From NCBI GenBank assembly GCA_031270865.1, contig JAISWI010000063.1, forward strand, positions 1 through 64,000: a stretch of DNA of 64,000 nucleotides. Direction: 5' to 3'. Shown one piece after another: positions 7,961 through 17,569 of the stretch. This stretch comes from Oscillospiraceae bacterium. Its GTDB lineage: Bacteria > Bacillota > Clostridia > Christensenellales > Aristaeellaceae. The position numbers and the translations under genes were made by a program. The notes beneath the pieces are model-generated. The model was not told where the DNA came from and ran no database searches. It saw nothing but the letters and a program-made list of their open reading frames with translations. Position 1 is the stretch's first letter, and each line of letters opens with the position of its first letter.

Positions 7961-8021
7961 GACAATCGTCTTATATATGGGATTAACGCGCCCGCCGGGT
8001 CGTACGAAAGGGGTTTAACGC

Positions 8022-9584
8022 ATGCTGGGGCATCCATCGCTTCGCGTCACCATACGAGGCCTGTTGGCCGCCGCGCTCATCGTGCGCGCGACAACCGGGC
8101 TGGCCGCTGAGCCGGGCGCGGCGCGTCGCGGCGTGGTCTGGACGGATGTCGCGCTGCGCCTGGCGTATGGCGCGGACTCGTCAACGCTGCGCCCGTCGAG
8201 CCCGCGTCCCAACGCCGCGCTGTTGGTCCTCGGCGAGGACAGCGAGTACCGCCCCGCCAGCGGCCCCGTATCCCAAAATCCCAACGCCGCGCTGGATGAG
8301 CTGGCGTCGGAGCTGGCCGCCGTCACGGAGGACCTGGCCTCGCGACTGGACGGCCAGCCCATAACGATAACGGATGACCCCAACCAAGCGGGACTGTTCG
8401 TTATACTGGACGCGCGGTATCCATCCGCCGGACAGTACGGCGGATACCTGAACGCGTATAACTGCATATTAACCATAACCGTTATAGATTCGTCTACAAA
8501 AGAAACGGTCGCGGCGGCGACGCTAGCCTCCGAATACGGCGATGCGATCGACGTGTCACAGTTCGCGGAGGGCACGACGACTATTTGGAAGAAATTGCCG
8601 CTTCCTAGCGAATCCAGTCAGATTGAGGGGTTTGCGGGGGTGTTGGCGAAATATTTACATATCCCGGAAATTGCGTCGACAGAATCCGCGCCGGCCGTGT
8701 TAGGTATAGAAGGAGCGCTGTTATATTTACAGAATGAATCCTTCAACAACCTCTACGCGTACCTGCGCGATGGCAAGACCTTGACGCGCGGAGCGTCCGG
8801 CGAGAACGCGAAGGCATTCCAGGCCATGCTGATAGACCTCGGCGCGGGGATCAAGGCCGACGGCCAGGCGGGTTCGCAGACGATCACGGCATATCAGTCG
8901 GTGTTCCGGGACGCGCTTGGAGAGACGGTCGGCGATTCGCTGGACCAGCGGGCGTTCGAGTCGCTGGTGTTCGCGATGGTCGCTGGCCGTGACGCTGCGT
9001 TGGCGCGGTCACTGTATCCCGACGCGCCGACAGAGTTGATAGACACGCTGCGGGCGGAGCGTTTGTTCAGCAACCAGCAGTATTATTCGGCGTATTCTTT
9101 GTTCATGTCGCTGGGATCGTACGGGGACAGCGCGGACCGCGCCGCGATGTGCGTCCAGCCGTGGCCGTCCGCCGGGGCGTTGGAACGCGCCGGGGCGTAC
9201 CGCGGTACGTTGGCCGAGCTTAAGATCCTCTCGACGTACCCGTCCGACACGGCGTGTCTGGTCAAGATATACGCGCGTGACGGCGGGTTCGCGGCGTCGC
9301 TGTTCGTGCCCGGCGGCGAGACGACGACCATCGGTATCGCTCCGGGCGAATACATGGTGCGCGTCGGTTCGGGCCAGGCGTGGTTCGGCGCGGAGGAGGC
9401 GTTCGGCCAGGACGGGGCGAAATACTCCACGCTGGAATTCAACGGCGAGGATAAACTGATGCGCATTGAGCAGGAGTATACGCACACTCTTACGTTGTTA
9501 GCCAACGACCTGCCTAACGGCGCGGCGCCCGTCGGCGCGGATCCCCTGACCTGGGAGGCGTTCGCCGCTAAGGAGAGCGAATGA
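8022..9584 (+). CDS. Secreted protein with peptidoglycan-binding-like domain
   Basis: 520 residues. An N-terminal signal peptide (LLAAALIVRATTGLAAEPG) indicates export. The first half is unrecognised. Around residues 240-290 a segment (TLTRGASGENAKAFQAML, then IKADGQAGSQTITAYQ) resembles a PG_binding_1 repeat. The last third holds YYSAYSLFMSLGSYGDSADRA, a TPR-like pattern, followed by a beta-rich domain with IAPGEYMVRVGSGQAWFGAE. The start follows AAAGGGG. Its last codons overlap the hydratase start (ATGA), so it is translated together with that gene despite no obvious functional link. Confidence 0.7.
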   Translation: MLGHPSLRVTIRGLLAAALIVRATTGLAAEPGAARRGVVWTDVALRLAYGADSSTLRPSSPRPNAALLVLGEDSEYRPASGPVSQNPNAALDELASELAAVTEDLASRLDGQPITITDDPNQAGLFVILDARYPSAGQYGGYLNAYNCILTITVIDSSTKETVAAATLASEYGDAIDVSQFAEGTTTIWKKLPLPSESSQIEGFAGVLAKYLHIPEIASTESAPAVLGIEGALLYLQNESFNNLYAYLRDGKTLTRGASGENAKAFQAMLIDLGAGIKADGQAGSQTITAYQSVFRDALGETVGDSLDQRAFESLVFAMVAGRDAALARSLYPDAPTELIDTLRAERLFSNQQYYSAYSLFMSLGSYGDSADRAAMCVQPWPSAGALERAGAYRGTLAELKILSTYPSDTACLVKIYARDGGFAASLFVPGGETTTIGIAPGEYMVRVGSGQAWFGAEEAFGQDGAKYSTLEFNGEDKLMRIEQEYTHTLTLLANDLPNGAAPVGADPLTWEAFAAKESE

Positions 9585-11881
9585 TTCACGCAGTCAACAA
9601 ACCCTGCTCGCTGATGGGCGGCAAGCCCGTTTTGCTGGGGCCGTGGCAGCGCCGGGCGGGACCGTCCGGCACGATGGCTGAGTCCGTGCTGGAGGCGCAT
9701 GGCGGCAGCCGCGTAACGTTTGACAGCCTCCTCTCCCACGACATCACGTACGTGGGGATACTGCAGACCGCCCGGGCCAGCGGGCTGACGCGCTTTCCGA
9801 TGCCGTACGCGCTGACCAACTGCCATAACAGCCTGTGCGCGGTGGGCGGCACGATCAACGCGGACGACCACCGCTTCGGCCTGTCCGCGGCGAAAAAGTA
9901 TGGCGGCATATACGTTCCTCCGAACATGGCGGTCATCCACCAGTATGCGCGGGAGACGCTGGCGGGCGGCGGACGGATGATACTGGGCTCGGACAGCCAC
10001 ACGCGCTATGGGCCGTTCGGCTGCCTGGGCATTGGCGAGGGCGGCGGCGAGCTGGTTAAACAACTGTTGGGCGTGCCGTACGACATGCCTGACGCTCCCG
10101 TCGCGCTGGTTTACCTGACGGGCGGAATGCGGGTGGGCGTTGGGCCGATGGATGTCGCGCTGGCGCTGTGCGCCCAGGTTTACGCGCAGGGCCTGGCGCG
10201 GAACAAAATACTGGAGTTCGTCGGTCCGGGGATCGCCTCGCTCACGATGGACGACCGGATCGCGCTGGACGTGATGACCACCGAGACCACGTGTCTTTCC
10301 AGCATCTGGGAAACGGACGGCCTGACGCGCGAGTATCTGGCCAAGCGCGGGCGTGAGGACGCTTACCGCGAGATCCATCCCCGCGAAGGCGCGAGGTATG
10401 ACGCGTTGATCGAGATCGACCTGGATACGGTCGAGCCGATGATCGCGTTGCCGTTCCATCCATCGAACGCGATGCCAATAGAACAGTTTTTGGGTAATCC
10501 TACCGAATATTTGAAACGGATTGAGGAAGAAGTGCTGTCATTGACCGACGGCCAGGTTACGCTGGACCTGCGGGGCAAGCTGCGGGACGGCGCGTTCTGG
10601 ACGGACCAGGGGATCATCGCGGGCTGCGCTGGCGGCCTCGCGTCGAGCCTGATCGCGGCGGCCGCGATACTGTCGTCCGGGTCGATCGGCAGCGACGGTT
10701 TCAGCCTGTCGGTCTACCCGGCGAGCGTTCAGGTTGCCCTCGCGCTGGATAAGGCCGGCGCGTTGGCCAAACTGACCGCTGAAGGCGCGGTCGTCAAGCC
10801 CTGTTTCTGCGGGCCGTGCTTCGGAGCGGGCGACGTCCCGGCGCGCGGAGCGTTCTCGATCCGCCACACGACGCGCAACTTCCCTAACCGCGAGGGCTCA
10901 AAACCGGGAGATGGACAACTGTCGTGCGTGGCGCTGATGGACGCGCGGTCGATAGCGATGACCGCGCGGAACGGGGGGCGGCTGACCCCCGCGACTGACG
11001 CCGGAACGCCTTACCCGCTGGACGTGGAGATGGGGCTGCTCGACGCGCTGGCCGACGAGTGGGACGGCGCGATATACAATCGGATGGTGTACAACGGCTG
11101 GGGCAGGCCGCGGCCCGAAGCGCCGCTGGTGTTCGGCCCGAACATCGCGGACTGGCCGCCGATCCCGCAGTTAGGCGAACACGCGCTGATCGAGTTCGCG
11201 GCGGTGATAATGGACGAGGTCACCACAACCGACGAGCTTATCCCGTCGGGCGAAACATCCAGCTACCGCTCTAATCCGATGCGGTTAGCGGAGTTCACCC
11301 TGTCGCGCCGCGAGCCGAGGTACGCGCAGCGGGCGAAGGCCATCCAGTCGATCGAGCGTGAGCGCGTCAAGGGGATAAAGTCGCTGACGCTGATGGATTC
11401 ACTGCGTAAGGTTGTTGAGCGCGACCCGAGCCGCAAGGCGGTGGATTTGTTGAAATCGACGCAGTTCGGTTCAGCCGTGTTCGCGCGTCGTCCCGGCGAC
11501 GGCTCCGCCCGGGAACAGGCCGCGTCGTGCCAGCGTGTGCTGGGCGGCACGGCGAACCTGTGCGAAGCTTACGCGACCAAACGCTACAAGGGCAACTGCG
11601 TAAACTGGGGCCTCATACCATTTACGCTGGCGGAGGGTGTGAGGATCGACCTGCGGCCCGGTGACAGGCTGTTCGTCCCGGACATCCGCGCGGGCGTGCT
11701 CGATGGCCGCGAGACGTTTGTCGGGTTGCTGATCAAACAGGGATCCAGCAATCCGCCTGAAACACTGGCGTTAAAACTGGAGGGTTTGAACGAGCGGGAG
11801 CGACGGATCCTCGCCGCCGGATGCCTGATGAATTTCATGAGCGACCAGCGTGGAAGTGAGGATATGCCTTATGAGCAGTGA
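9581..11881 (+). CDS. Aconitase-family hydratase
   Basis: 766 residues of the aconitase superfamily, [4Fe-4S] dehydratases that isomerise citrate and isocitrate. Visible cluster cysteines are IAGCAGG and KPCFCGPCFGAGD; the N-terminal half contains GSDSHTRYGPFGCLGIGEGG and the C-terminal swivel domain ends with KRYKGNCVNWGLIPF. The next gene is isocitrate dehydrogenase, which supports a role in making 2-oxoglutarate. It is not typical AcnA or AcnB and resembles the less studied YbhJ-like hydratases, so another 2-hydroxyacid substrate cannot be excluded. The start overlaps the upstream gene by 4 bp. Confidence 0.85.
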   Translation: MIHAVNKPCSLMGGKPVLLGPWQRRAGPSGTMAESVLEAHGGSRVTFDSLLSHDITYVGILQTARASGLTRFPMPYALTNCHNSLCAVGGTINADDHRFGLSAAKKYGGIYVPPNMAVIHQYARETLAGGGRMILGSDSHTRYGPFGCLGIGEGGGELVKQLLGVPYDMPDAPVALVYLTGGMRVGVGPMDVALALCAQVYAQGLARNKILEFVGPGIASLTMDDRIALDVMTTETTCLSSIWETDGLTREYLAKRGREDAYREIHPREGARYDALIEIDLDTVEPMIALPFHPSNAMPIEQFLGNPTEYLKRIEEEVLSLTDGQVTLDLRGKLRDGAFWTDQGIIAGCAGGLASSLIAAAAILSSGSIGSDGFSLSVYPASVQVALALDKAGALAKLTAEGAVVKPCFCGPCFGAGDVPARGAFSIRHTTRNFPNREGSKPGDGQLSCVALMDARSIAMTARNGGRLTPATDAGTPYPLDVEMGLLDALADEWDGAIYNRMVYNGWGRPRPEAPLVFGPNIADWPPIPQLGEHALIEFAAVIMDEVTTTDELIPSGETSSYRSNPMRLAEFTLSRREPRYAQRAKAIQSIERERVKGIKSLTLMDSLRKVVERDPSRKAVDLLKSTQFGSAVFARRPGDGSAREQAASCQRVLGGTANLCEAYATKRYKGNCVNWGLIPFTLAEGVRIDLRPGDRLFVPDIRAGVLDGRETFVGLLIKQGSSNPPETLALKLEGLNERERRILAAGCLMNFMSDQRGSEDMPYEQ

Positions 11882-13082
11882 TGAACGCATAATCATGCGC
11901 CACCCGATCGTCGAGATGGACGGCGACGAGATGACCCGCGTACTGTGGCGGAAGATCAAGGAAACGCTGCTGGCGCCGTTCGTCGCGCTGTACACCGAGT
12001 ACTACGACCTGGGCTTGCCCGAGCGCGACCGCACCGGAGATGTGGTGACGCGTGAAGCGGCGGAGGCGATAAAACGCCTGGGAGTGGGCGTGAAGTGCGC
12101 CACAATCACCGCGAACGCGCAGCGCGTGGAGGAGTACAATCTAAAACAGATGTGGCCCAGCCCGAACGCGACTCTCCGCGCCGCGCTGGACGGCACAGTT
12201 TTCCGCGCCCCGATAACGGTCAGGAACATCCTCCCGACCGTTCGCACGTGGAAGAAGCCGATCGTTATAGCAAGACACGCTTATGGAGACATATATAAAG
12301 GCGTTGAGATGCGCGTGCCCGGAGCGGGCGCGGCGGAACTGGCGTTCACCGACGCCGACGGTGTCATGACGACTGTTCCGATACACCAATTCGTTGGCGC
12401 GGGTATCCTGCAAGCCGTTTACAACACGGACGCGTCGATCGAGGCCTTCGCGCGGTCGTGCTTCCGCTTTGCGCTGTCCGTCGGCCAGGACCTCTGGTTC
12501 GCGGCCAAGGACACGATCAGCAAACGTTACGACCACCACTTCAAGGATACGTTCGAGCGCGTCTTCGAGTTGGAGTTCAGGGACGCTTTCACAACCGTCG
12601 GTATTAATTATTATTATATGTTGATAGATGACGCTGTGGCGCGGGTTGTCCGTTCGGAGGGCGGGTTCGTCTGGGCGTGCAAGAATTACGACGGCGACGT
12701 GATGAGCGACATGGTGTCGGCGGCGTTCGGTTCGCTGGCGATGATGACCAGCGTGCTGGTAAGCCCGAACGGGCAGTTTGAGTACGAGGCCGCGCATGGC
12801 ACGGTGACGCGCCACTACCGCAGGTTTTTAGCAGGGGAGACGACGTCGACCAACCCTGTCGCGACGATATTCGCCTGGACGGGAGCGTTACGGAAGTCCG
12901 GCGAGATCGACGGCAACGCTGATTTAGTAAATTTCGCCAATAGGCTGGAACTTGCGTGCGTCGATGTGATAGAAGGCGGTCAAGCCACGCGCGACCTGAC
13001 GCCGCTCAGCGTCGCGCCAATGGAGGCATTGTCAACGGATGAATTCCTCGCGGCCATCAAAACGCGCCTCGCCAAAGCCTGA
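11871..13082 (+). CDS. icd: Isocitrate dehydrogenase, NADP-type homodimeric
   Basis: About 403 residues, oxidising isocitrate to 2-oxoglutarate and CO2. It resembles the eukaryotic-like subfamily: PIVEMDGDEMTRVLWRKIK, GVGVKCATITANAQRVEEYN, TWKKPIVIARHAYGDIYKG, then NYDGDVMSDMVSAAFGSLAM and AAHGTVTRHYR. ATG 11871 is used, overlapping the hydratase stop by 11 bp. With the aconitase-type hydratase it forms a partial oxidative TCA branch, probably for glutamate synthesis. No citrate synthase gene is present in the window. Confidence 0.93.
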   Translation: MSSDERIIMRHPIVEMDGDEMTRVLWRKIKETLLAPFVALYTEYYDLGLPERDRTGDVVTREAAEAIKRLGVGVKCATITANAQRVEEYNLKQMWPSPNATLRAALDGTVFRAPITVRNILPTVRTWKKPIVIARHAYGDIYKGVEMRVPGAGAAELAFTDADGVMTTVPIHQFVGAGILQAVYNTDASIEAFARSCFRFALSVGQDLWFAAKDTISKRYDHHFKDTFERVFELEFRDAFTTVGINYYYMLIDDAVARVVRSEGGFVWACKNYDGDVMSDMVSAAFGSLAMMTSVLVSPNGQFEYEAAHGTVTRHYRRFLAGETTSTNPVATIFAWTGALRKSGEIDGNADLVNFANRLELACVDVIEGGQATRDLTPLSVAPMEALSTDEFLAAIKTRLAKA

Positions 13083-14991
13083 CGCGAAGCCAAACGCGCC
13101 GGCGGTCGGCTCAAAGCGCGTTACGCCAAAGCCCGATCAGCCGCTACGCGTTCTGGTTGTGGCGGAGAAACCCTCCGTCGCGCGTGATTTGGCGCGGGTT
13201 TTATCTGCGCGGACCACGGGCGACGGCTGTCTCACGGGCGGCGGATACGTGGTCACGTGGGCAGTCGGTCACCTGGTGACGCTGCGGGAGCCTGACGAGA
13301 TCAACCCGCAGTGGAAACGCTGGCGCGATGTGGATTTACCTATTATTCCCACAACCATACCGCTTAAAGTGATTCCTCAAACCAAATCGCAGTACGCGAT
13401 TGTCAAAAATTGGATGCAGGACCCGTCGATCGAGCGGATCATCTGCGCGACGGACGCTGGTCGCGAAGGCGAATTGATATTCCGTTATATCTACCAAATG
13501 GCTGGTTGTCAGAAACCATTCGATCGGTTGTGGATATCCAGCATGACCGACGAGGCGATCCGCGAGGGATTCGCGAGGCTGCGGCCCGGTACAAGCTGCG
13601 ACGCGCTGTACGAGAGCGCAAGGTGCCGATCGGAGGCGGACTGGCTCGTCGGAATGAACGCCAGCCGCGCTTTTACGTTGCGTTACAACGTGTTGTTGTC
13701 AATCGGCCGCGTGCAGACGCCTACGCTGGCGTTGCTGGCGCGTCGGCGCAAGGCTATCGACGCGTTTGTGCCCAAACCGTATTGGATTGTTACGGCGGAT
13801 TTCGGCGATTACACCGGAAATCTAGTCGATCCGCAGACCAAGGAACCGCGAGTGTGGGACGCCGCGACAGCGCAAGCGGCGGCTGACGCGGTGCGCGGTA
13901 AGCCAGCGCGTGTCGACGCCGTCGAGAAATCCAAGAAGACGGATCTACCGCCACAACTGTTAGACTTGACAAACCTGCAGCGGGAAGCAAATCGGTTGTT
14001 AGGCCTGACGGCAAAGCAAACGCTAGAGGCCGCGCAATCGTTATATGAAAAGCACAAATTGATCACCTACCCGCGCACGGATAGCCGCTACCTCACGGAC
14101 GACTTGCGGGATAGGCTGCCCGGAGCGATGAAAGGCGCGGTGAGCGCGTTCGGCGAACTTTCGACGTTTATCGCGCCGATCCTCGCCCAGCCGTTGCCCA
14201 GGTCCAGCAGGGTGTTCGACGCGGCCAAGGTCTCTGACCACCACGCGATACTGCCGACTGGTAAAACTTCGGGTTTTGACAAGCTCACGCCGGAAGAGCG
14301 AGGCGTTTATGGTATCGTATGCAAAAACCTCGCGGCGGCGTTCTCTCCCAGCCATGTTTATGAGCAAACGCGCGTCACAACCAGCAGTATTGGCCATTCG
14401 TTCATCAGCACAGGCCGCGTTGTGATCCAAAATGGTTGGAAGGCGGTTTACAAGCGGAACGATAGTCCGTCCGGCGAACAGACGCTGCCCGCGCTGGCCG
14501 TTGGCGACACGCGCGTGGTACGCGATGTGGTTGTGAAGGAGGACAAAACCAAACCGCCCGCGCCGCTGACCGACTCGACCCTGCTGGCCGCGATGGAGCA
14601 TGCTGGCCGCGAGATCGAGGACGAGGCGTTACGCGAAGCGATGCGAGCTGGCGGACTGGGCACCCCAGCCACACGCGCCGCGACTATCGAGCGGCTGATC
14701 CAGGTCGGCTATGCCGAACGGCGCGGCAAGACGATCGTCGCGACGGATAAAGGTATGCGATTGATTGAAGTGGTGCCGGGCGTCGTAGCGGAGCCGGAAT
14801 TGACGGGAAAGTGGGAGAAAGCGTTGAGCGATATAGCCGCTGGGCATGGTTCGGTGGAGCGCTTCCGCGAGGCGGCGCGTAAGATGGCGGCCAGGCTGGT
14901 GCAGCAGGCACGCGAATCGCGGGCGCAGGTTGTGTTTGACGCGGAGACCCCGAAGCCATCAAACAAAACCTACCGGAAATCTTCGCGATAG
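13039..14991 (+). CDS. topB: DNA topoisomerase III (type IA)
   Basis: 650 residues. The Toprim domain begins VLVVAEKPSVARDLARVL; acidic metal ligands lie in ATDAGREGELIFRYIY; the active-site tyrosine is in LITYPRTDSRYL; LGTPATRAATIERLIQVGY is conserved. It relaxes negative supercoils and resolves recombination intermediates. Its first 15 codons overlap the end of icd by 44 bp in another frame, an unusually long overlap; the N-terminal Lys/Pro-rich 35 residues precede the Toprim fold and no good later start codon is seen. No C-terminal zinc-finger repeats follow. Confidence 0.93.
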   Translation: MNSSRPSKRASPKPDAKPNAPAVGSKRVTPKPDQPLRVLVVAEKPSVARDLARVLSARTTGDGCLTGGGYVVTWAVGHLVTLREPDEINPQWKRWRDVDLPIIPTTIPLKVIPQTKSQYAIVKNWMQDPSIERIICATDAGREGELIFRYIYQMAGCQKPFDRLWISSMTDEAIREGFARLRPGTSCDALYESARCRSEADWLVGMNASRAFTLRYNVLLSIGRVQTPTLALLARRRKAIDAFVPKPYWIVTADFGDYTGNLVDPQTKEPRVWDAATAQAAADAVRGKPARVDAVEKSKKTDLPPQLLDLTNLQREANRLLGLTAKQTLEAAQSLYEKHKLITYPRTDSRYLTDDLRDRLPGAMKGAVSAFGELSTFIAPILAQPLPRSSRVFDAAKVSDHHAILPTGKTSGFDKLTPEERGVYGIVCKNLAAAFSPSHVYEQTRVTTSSIGHSFISTGRVVIQNGWKAVYKRNDSPSGEQTLPALAVGDTRVVRDVVVKEDKTKPPAPLTDSTLLAAMEHAGREIEDEALREAMRAGGLGTPATRAATIERLIQVGYAERRGKTIVATDKGMRLIEVVPGVVAEPELTGKWEKALSDIAAGHGSVERFREAARKMAARLVQQARESRAQVVFDAETPKPSNKTYRKSSR

Positions 14992-16805
14992 GACTTCCAT
15001 ACTGATTCAAACCACAGGTCACGGTCAGGGAACGGCCTCACTGGAACCGCTCGTGAAGCGCTTGCGTGACGGTTAGTTATGGTTTCTGTAACACAGTTTT
15101 GCTGTTTGTCGTTGTGTGGAACGTAGCCTCCGGTCTTATCAAGTATCAATCCCGCGCCCGTACTTCCATAGAAACTAGCAGAAAATACCATTGAGTCTAT
15201 AACTGCGTCGAGTGTATACAGCATATCGTTGAGTTTGAGTTGCTCGACTAGATCGCCGCGCGCTGTGAGTTTTTGATCATCTACCGCTAAAGGTTGTGCG
15301 ATTGCCCGCAACTCACGCAACTCGCTGCGTAGTTCGCGCAAGGCTTCTACATCTCTAAGGTGTGCTCCTACAGCGCTCATGCGTGACTGGAAGCTGCGTA
15401 TGCATTCACTGGGATTGGGATATATTGGTATAACTATGCTGCTAAGCGCAGTGTTAACAACCGACTGCTGGGGCATCTTCAGCTGATGCAATACAATATG
15501 TTTTGCCGCCCGCATTGATCCTACTTGCGTTGAGTTTAACGCCGAGCCGCCCGGACGGTACGCGCCGAAGGTGCCTGCCGCCTCGCCAGCCGCGTATAAA
15601 CCACGAATAGTTGTTTGCCAGTCGCTGTCTACGCTCAACCCGCCGTTGCAATGCTGGGCGCACACCTCGACACGAAGCATGGTTGTGTTAAGGTCAATGC
15701 CATGTGAACGGTACAACTCTATGGCGGGCCGGTTCATGCGCGACAAACGCTCAATCGGTGTGGATTGGGTTGCGCCGGATTTCTCAAGATATGTTCGCGT
15801 TTCATCGTCTAACAACCGTAAGTCATCAGTCCAACCCATTGGATTATGTAAGAAATCCATATAAACACGCCGCCTGAATGTATGAATCTGCTGATGCGTT
15901 AGCAGGTCAATTCGCGATGACGCGTTTACCTTCCGCGTGTCAAACGGCCATTGATATCCTTTTAGAAAAGTTAGCCGTGTCGCCTCGCGTGTCGATAAAA
16001 CTTCTGGTAGGAATTCATGTTCAACGCCCGTTTCATCAACCGCGACGTATCGAGGCAGCGCCTGCTGATAACTGCCCGATACGTTCCAACGGAAATCCGT
16101 TGACGCTAATCCATACTGCCATTGATGTAAATTGGAAGCCGCCGCGCCTGCCGCCAACGCCATTCCGGTCATGCCCGTATGCCTCAGCGGATACACCGAC
16201 GACGAATAGATGTAGGCTGGACCGCCTGTCGCCAGGATGATATGTGCGCAGCGGAGGGCGTGAAACTCACTGGTTGTCGTGTCGAGGCACAGAACGCCTA
16301 CTGCCTGTCTGTCGAAGGTGAGTATTTTAAACGCCATGGTGTTGTCAAGAATGCGCAAACCTTTCTGTCGTGCCGACGCTTCGAGAGCCTCTGTCATCAG
16401 CCGCGAGGTTAGCGGTCCGGCGGATGTGGCCCGAGACCGCGAGTCGTGGTCTGTTTGGTATCCCACATACTCCCCGAAGTTGTTGTGAGGGAATGGCACG
16501 CCTAGGCTTGCCAACTTGAAGAATGATTGCGCGGAGCCTGCGGCTTCCGCCAAAGCGTTGTCAGCGTTGACGCCTTCCGACAGCATGTCACGCGCCATAG
16601 CTTCGGGTGAGTCGCCCGCCGCGCCGGACAGCGACAACTTATAGTAGGTTTGCTTATCGCTCCCGGCGTTGCGCGAGGTTCCGCGATCCATCCCCTCCGT
16701 GACAAGTATAACACCCGCCGCGCCCAGGTCGAGCAGCCAGTCCGCCGCGTTCAGCCCGGCGCATCCGGAACCTATCACGACCGTTTGCGCGTCAGTTATA
16801 CGCAT
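14970..16805 (-). CDS. FAD-dependent oxidoreductase, fumarate reductase/succinate dehydrogenase flavoprotein type
   Basis: About 611 residues. The N-terminal dinucleotide fold is TVVIGSGCAGLNAADWL and the C-terminal FAD contact is GLYAAGEAAGTFGAYRPGGS, both typical of the FrdA/SdhA/AspB family. No heme or iron-sulfur subunit gene accompanies it, so it is probably soluble and uses a nonstandard partner. It is the third gene of a minus-strand operon with an SDR and an OYE-type oxidoreductase. The start at 16805 follows AGAAGG with 8-bp spacing and overlaps the SDR stop region. Its 3' end overlaps the convergent topB by 22 bp. Substrate unknown. Confidence 0.85.
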   Translation of the reverse strand: MRITDAQTVVIGSGCAGLNAADWLLDLGAAGVILVTEGMDRGTSRNAGSDKQTYYKLSLSGAAGDSPEAMARDMLSEGVNADNALAEAAGSAQSFFKLASLGVPFPHNNFGEYVGYQTDHDSRSRATSAGPLTSRLMTEALEASARQKGLRILDNTMAFKILTFDRQAVGVLCLDTTTSEFHALRCAHIILATGGPAYIYSSSVYPLRHTGMTGMALAAGAAASNLHQWQYGLASTDFRWNVSGSYQQALPRYVAVDETGVEHEFLPEVLSTREATRLTFLKGYQWPFDTRKVNASSRIDLLTHQQIHTFRRRVYMDFLHNPMGWTDDLRLLDDETRTYLEKSGATQSTPIERLSRMNRPAIELYRSHGIDLNTTMLRVEVCAQHCNGGLSVDSDWQTTIRGLYAAGEAAGTFGAYRPGGSALNSTQVGSMRAAKHIVLHQLKMPQQSVVNTALSSIVIPIYPNPSECIRSFQSRMSAVGAHLRDVEALRELRSELRELRAIAQPLAVDDQKLTARGDLVEQLKLNDMLYTLDAVIDSMVFSASFYGSTGAGLILDKTGGYVPHNDKQQNCVTETITNRHASASRAVPVRPFPDRDLWFESVWKSYREDFR

Positions 16806-16807
16806 GG

Positions 16808-17569
16808 TCACAACCTTCTAACGTGATAACCGCCGTCCGCGTTCAGCGCCTGTCCGGTTGTGAAATCCAACAACCCGGAGCATGCGGCTCGCGCCATCCG
16901 CGCAACATCCGATGGATCACCGATACGCCTTATTGGTGTTAATCCGTCCGCAATCATGGCCTCGTACTTCTCCTTGACGCCGCTTGTCATGTCGGTTTCG
17001 ATGATTCCGGGGCGTATCTCGAACACGGGTATGCCTTCCGCCGCGAGACGCGCCGCGAATAGTTGTGAGACCATCGACAACCCAGCCTTCGAGACGCAGT
17101 ACTCCGCGCGGTTGGTTGATACCGCGTAAGCCGAGATGGACGTTACAAAAATCATTCGTGGCGAATAGTCGGGCGGCGGTTGCTGACGCAAGGCCAGCAT
17201 TGCCTTCGCCGCCCGTTGCGCAAGGAAGAACGCTCCGCGCAGGTTGATCCCCATTACGCGGTCGTAACTATCAGGGGTTGTGTCCAGAACATCGAGCCGG
17301 ACGGTTGGAGCAACCCCCGCGTTGCTGACGAATACATCCAAACGGTTGTATTCGCGGAGGATGAAGTCTATCAGCGCGTCCCGCTGGTCGGCATTGCTCA
17401 CATCACACGGTTGGTAGGGGCGGTCGTCCGGTAAGTTGTCGGGGCGCGTCGAGCCAGTTCCGCTATATATGACCATATAACCATCGTCCCACAGCGCGTC
17501 GGCTATTCCCCTGCCGATACCGCGCGTAGAACCGGTTACAACCGCAAGTTTACGACGATCTCCGCTCAT
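16808..17569 (-). CDS. Short-chain dehydrogenase/reductase (SDR family)
   Basis: 253 residues of classical SDR form: cofactor loop VVTGSTRGIGRGIADAL, NAG motif VFVSNAGVAP, catalytic Ser-Tyr-Lys in TSISAYAVSTNRAEYCVSKAG positions, and a C-terminal GQALNADGGYHVRRL typical of 3-oxoacyl reductase-like members. It uses NAD(P)H to interconvert an alcohol and a ketone. The start ATG at 17569 overlaps the upstream stop (TAATG), indicating tight coupling with the OYE-type gene. Neighbouring redox genes imply a shared cyclic or carbonyl substrate, not identified. Confidence 0.9.
   Translation of the reverse strand: MSGDRRKLAVVTGSTRGIGRGIADALWDDGYMVIYSGTGSTRPDNLPDDRPYQPCDVSNADQRDALIDFILREYNRLDVFVSNAGVAPTVRLDVLDTTPDSYDRVMGINLRGAFFLAQRAAKAMLALRQQPPPDYSPRMIFVTSISAYAVSTNRAEYCVSKAGLSMVSQLFAARLAAEGIPVFEIRPGIIETDMTSGVKEKYEAMIADGLTPIRRIGDPSDVARMARAACSGLLDFTTGQALNADGGYHVRRL

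Noticed and set aside
9083-10459. Minus-strand open frame of 458 codons
   Set aside because: Antisense shadow of the secreted protein and hydratase genes; composition is Arg/His/Ala-rich as expected from GC-rich codons, with no motif.
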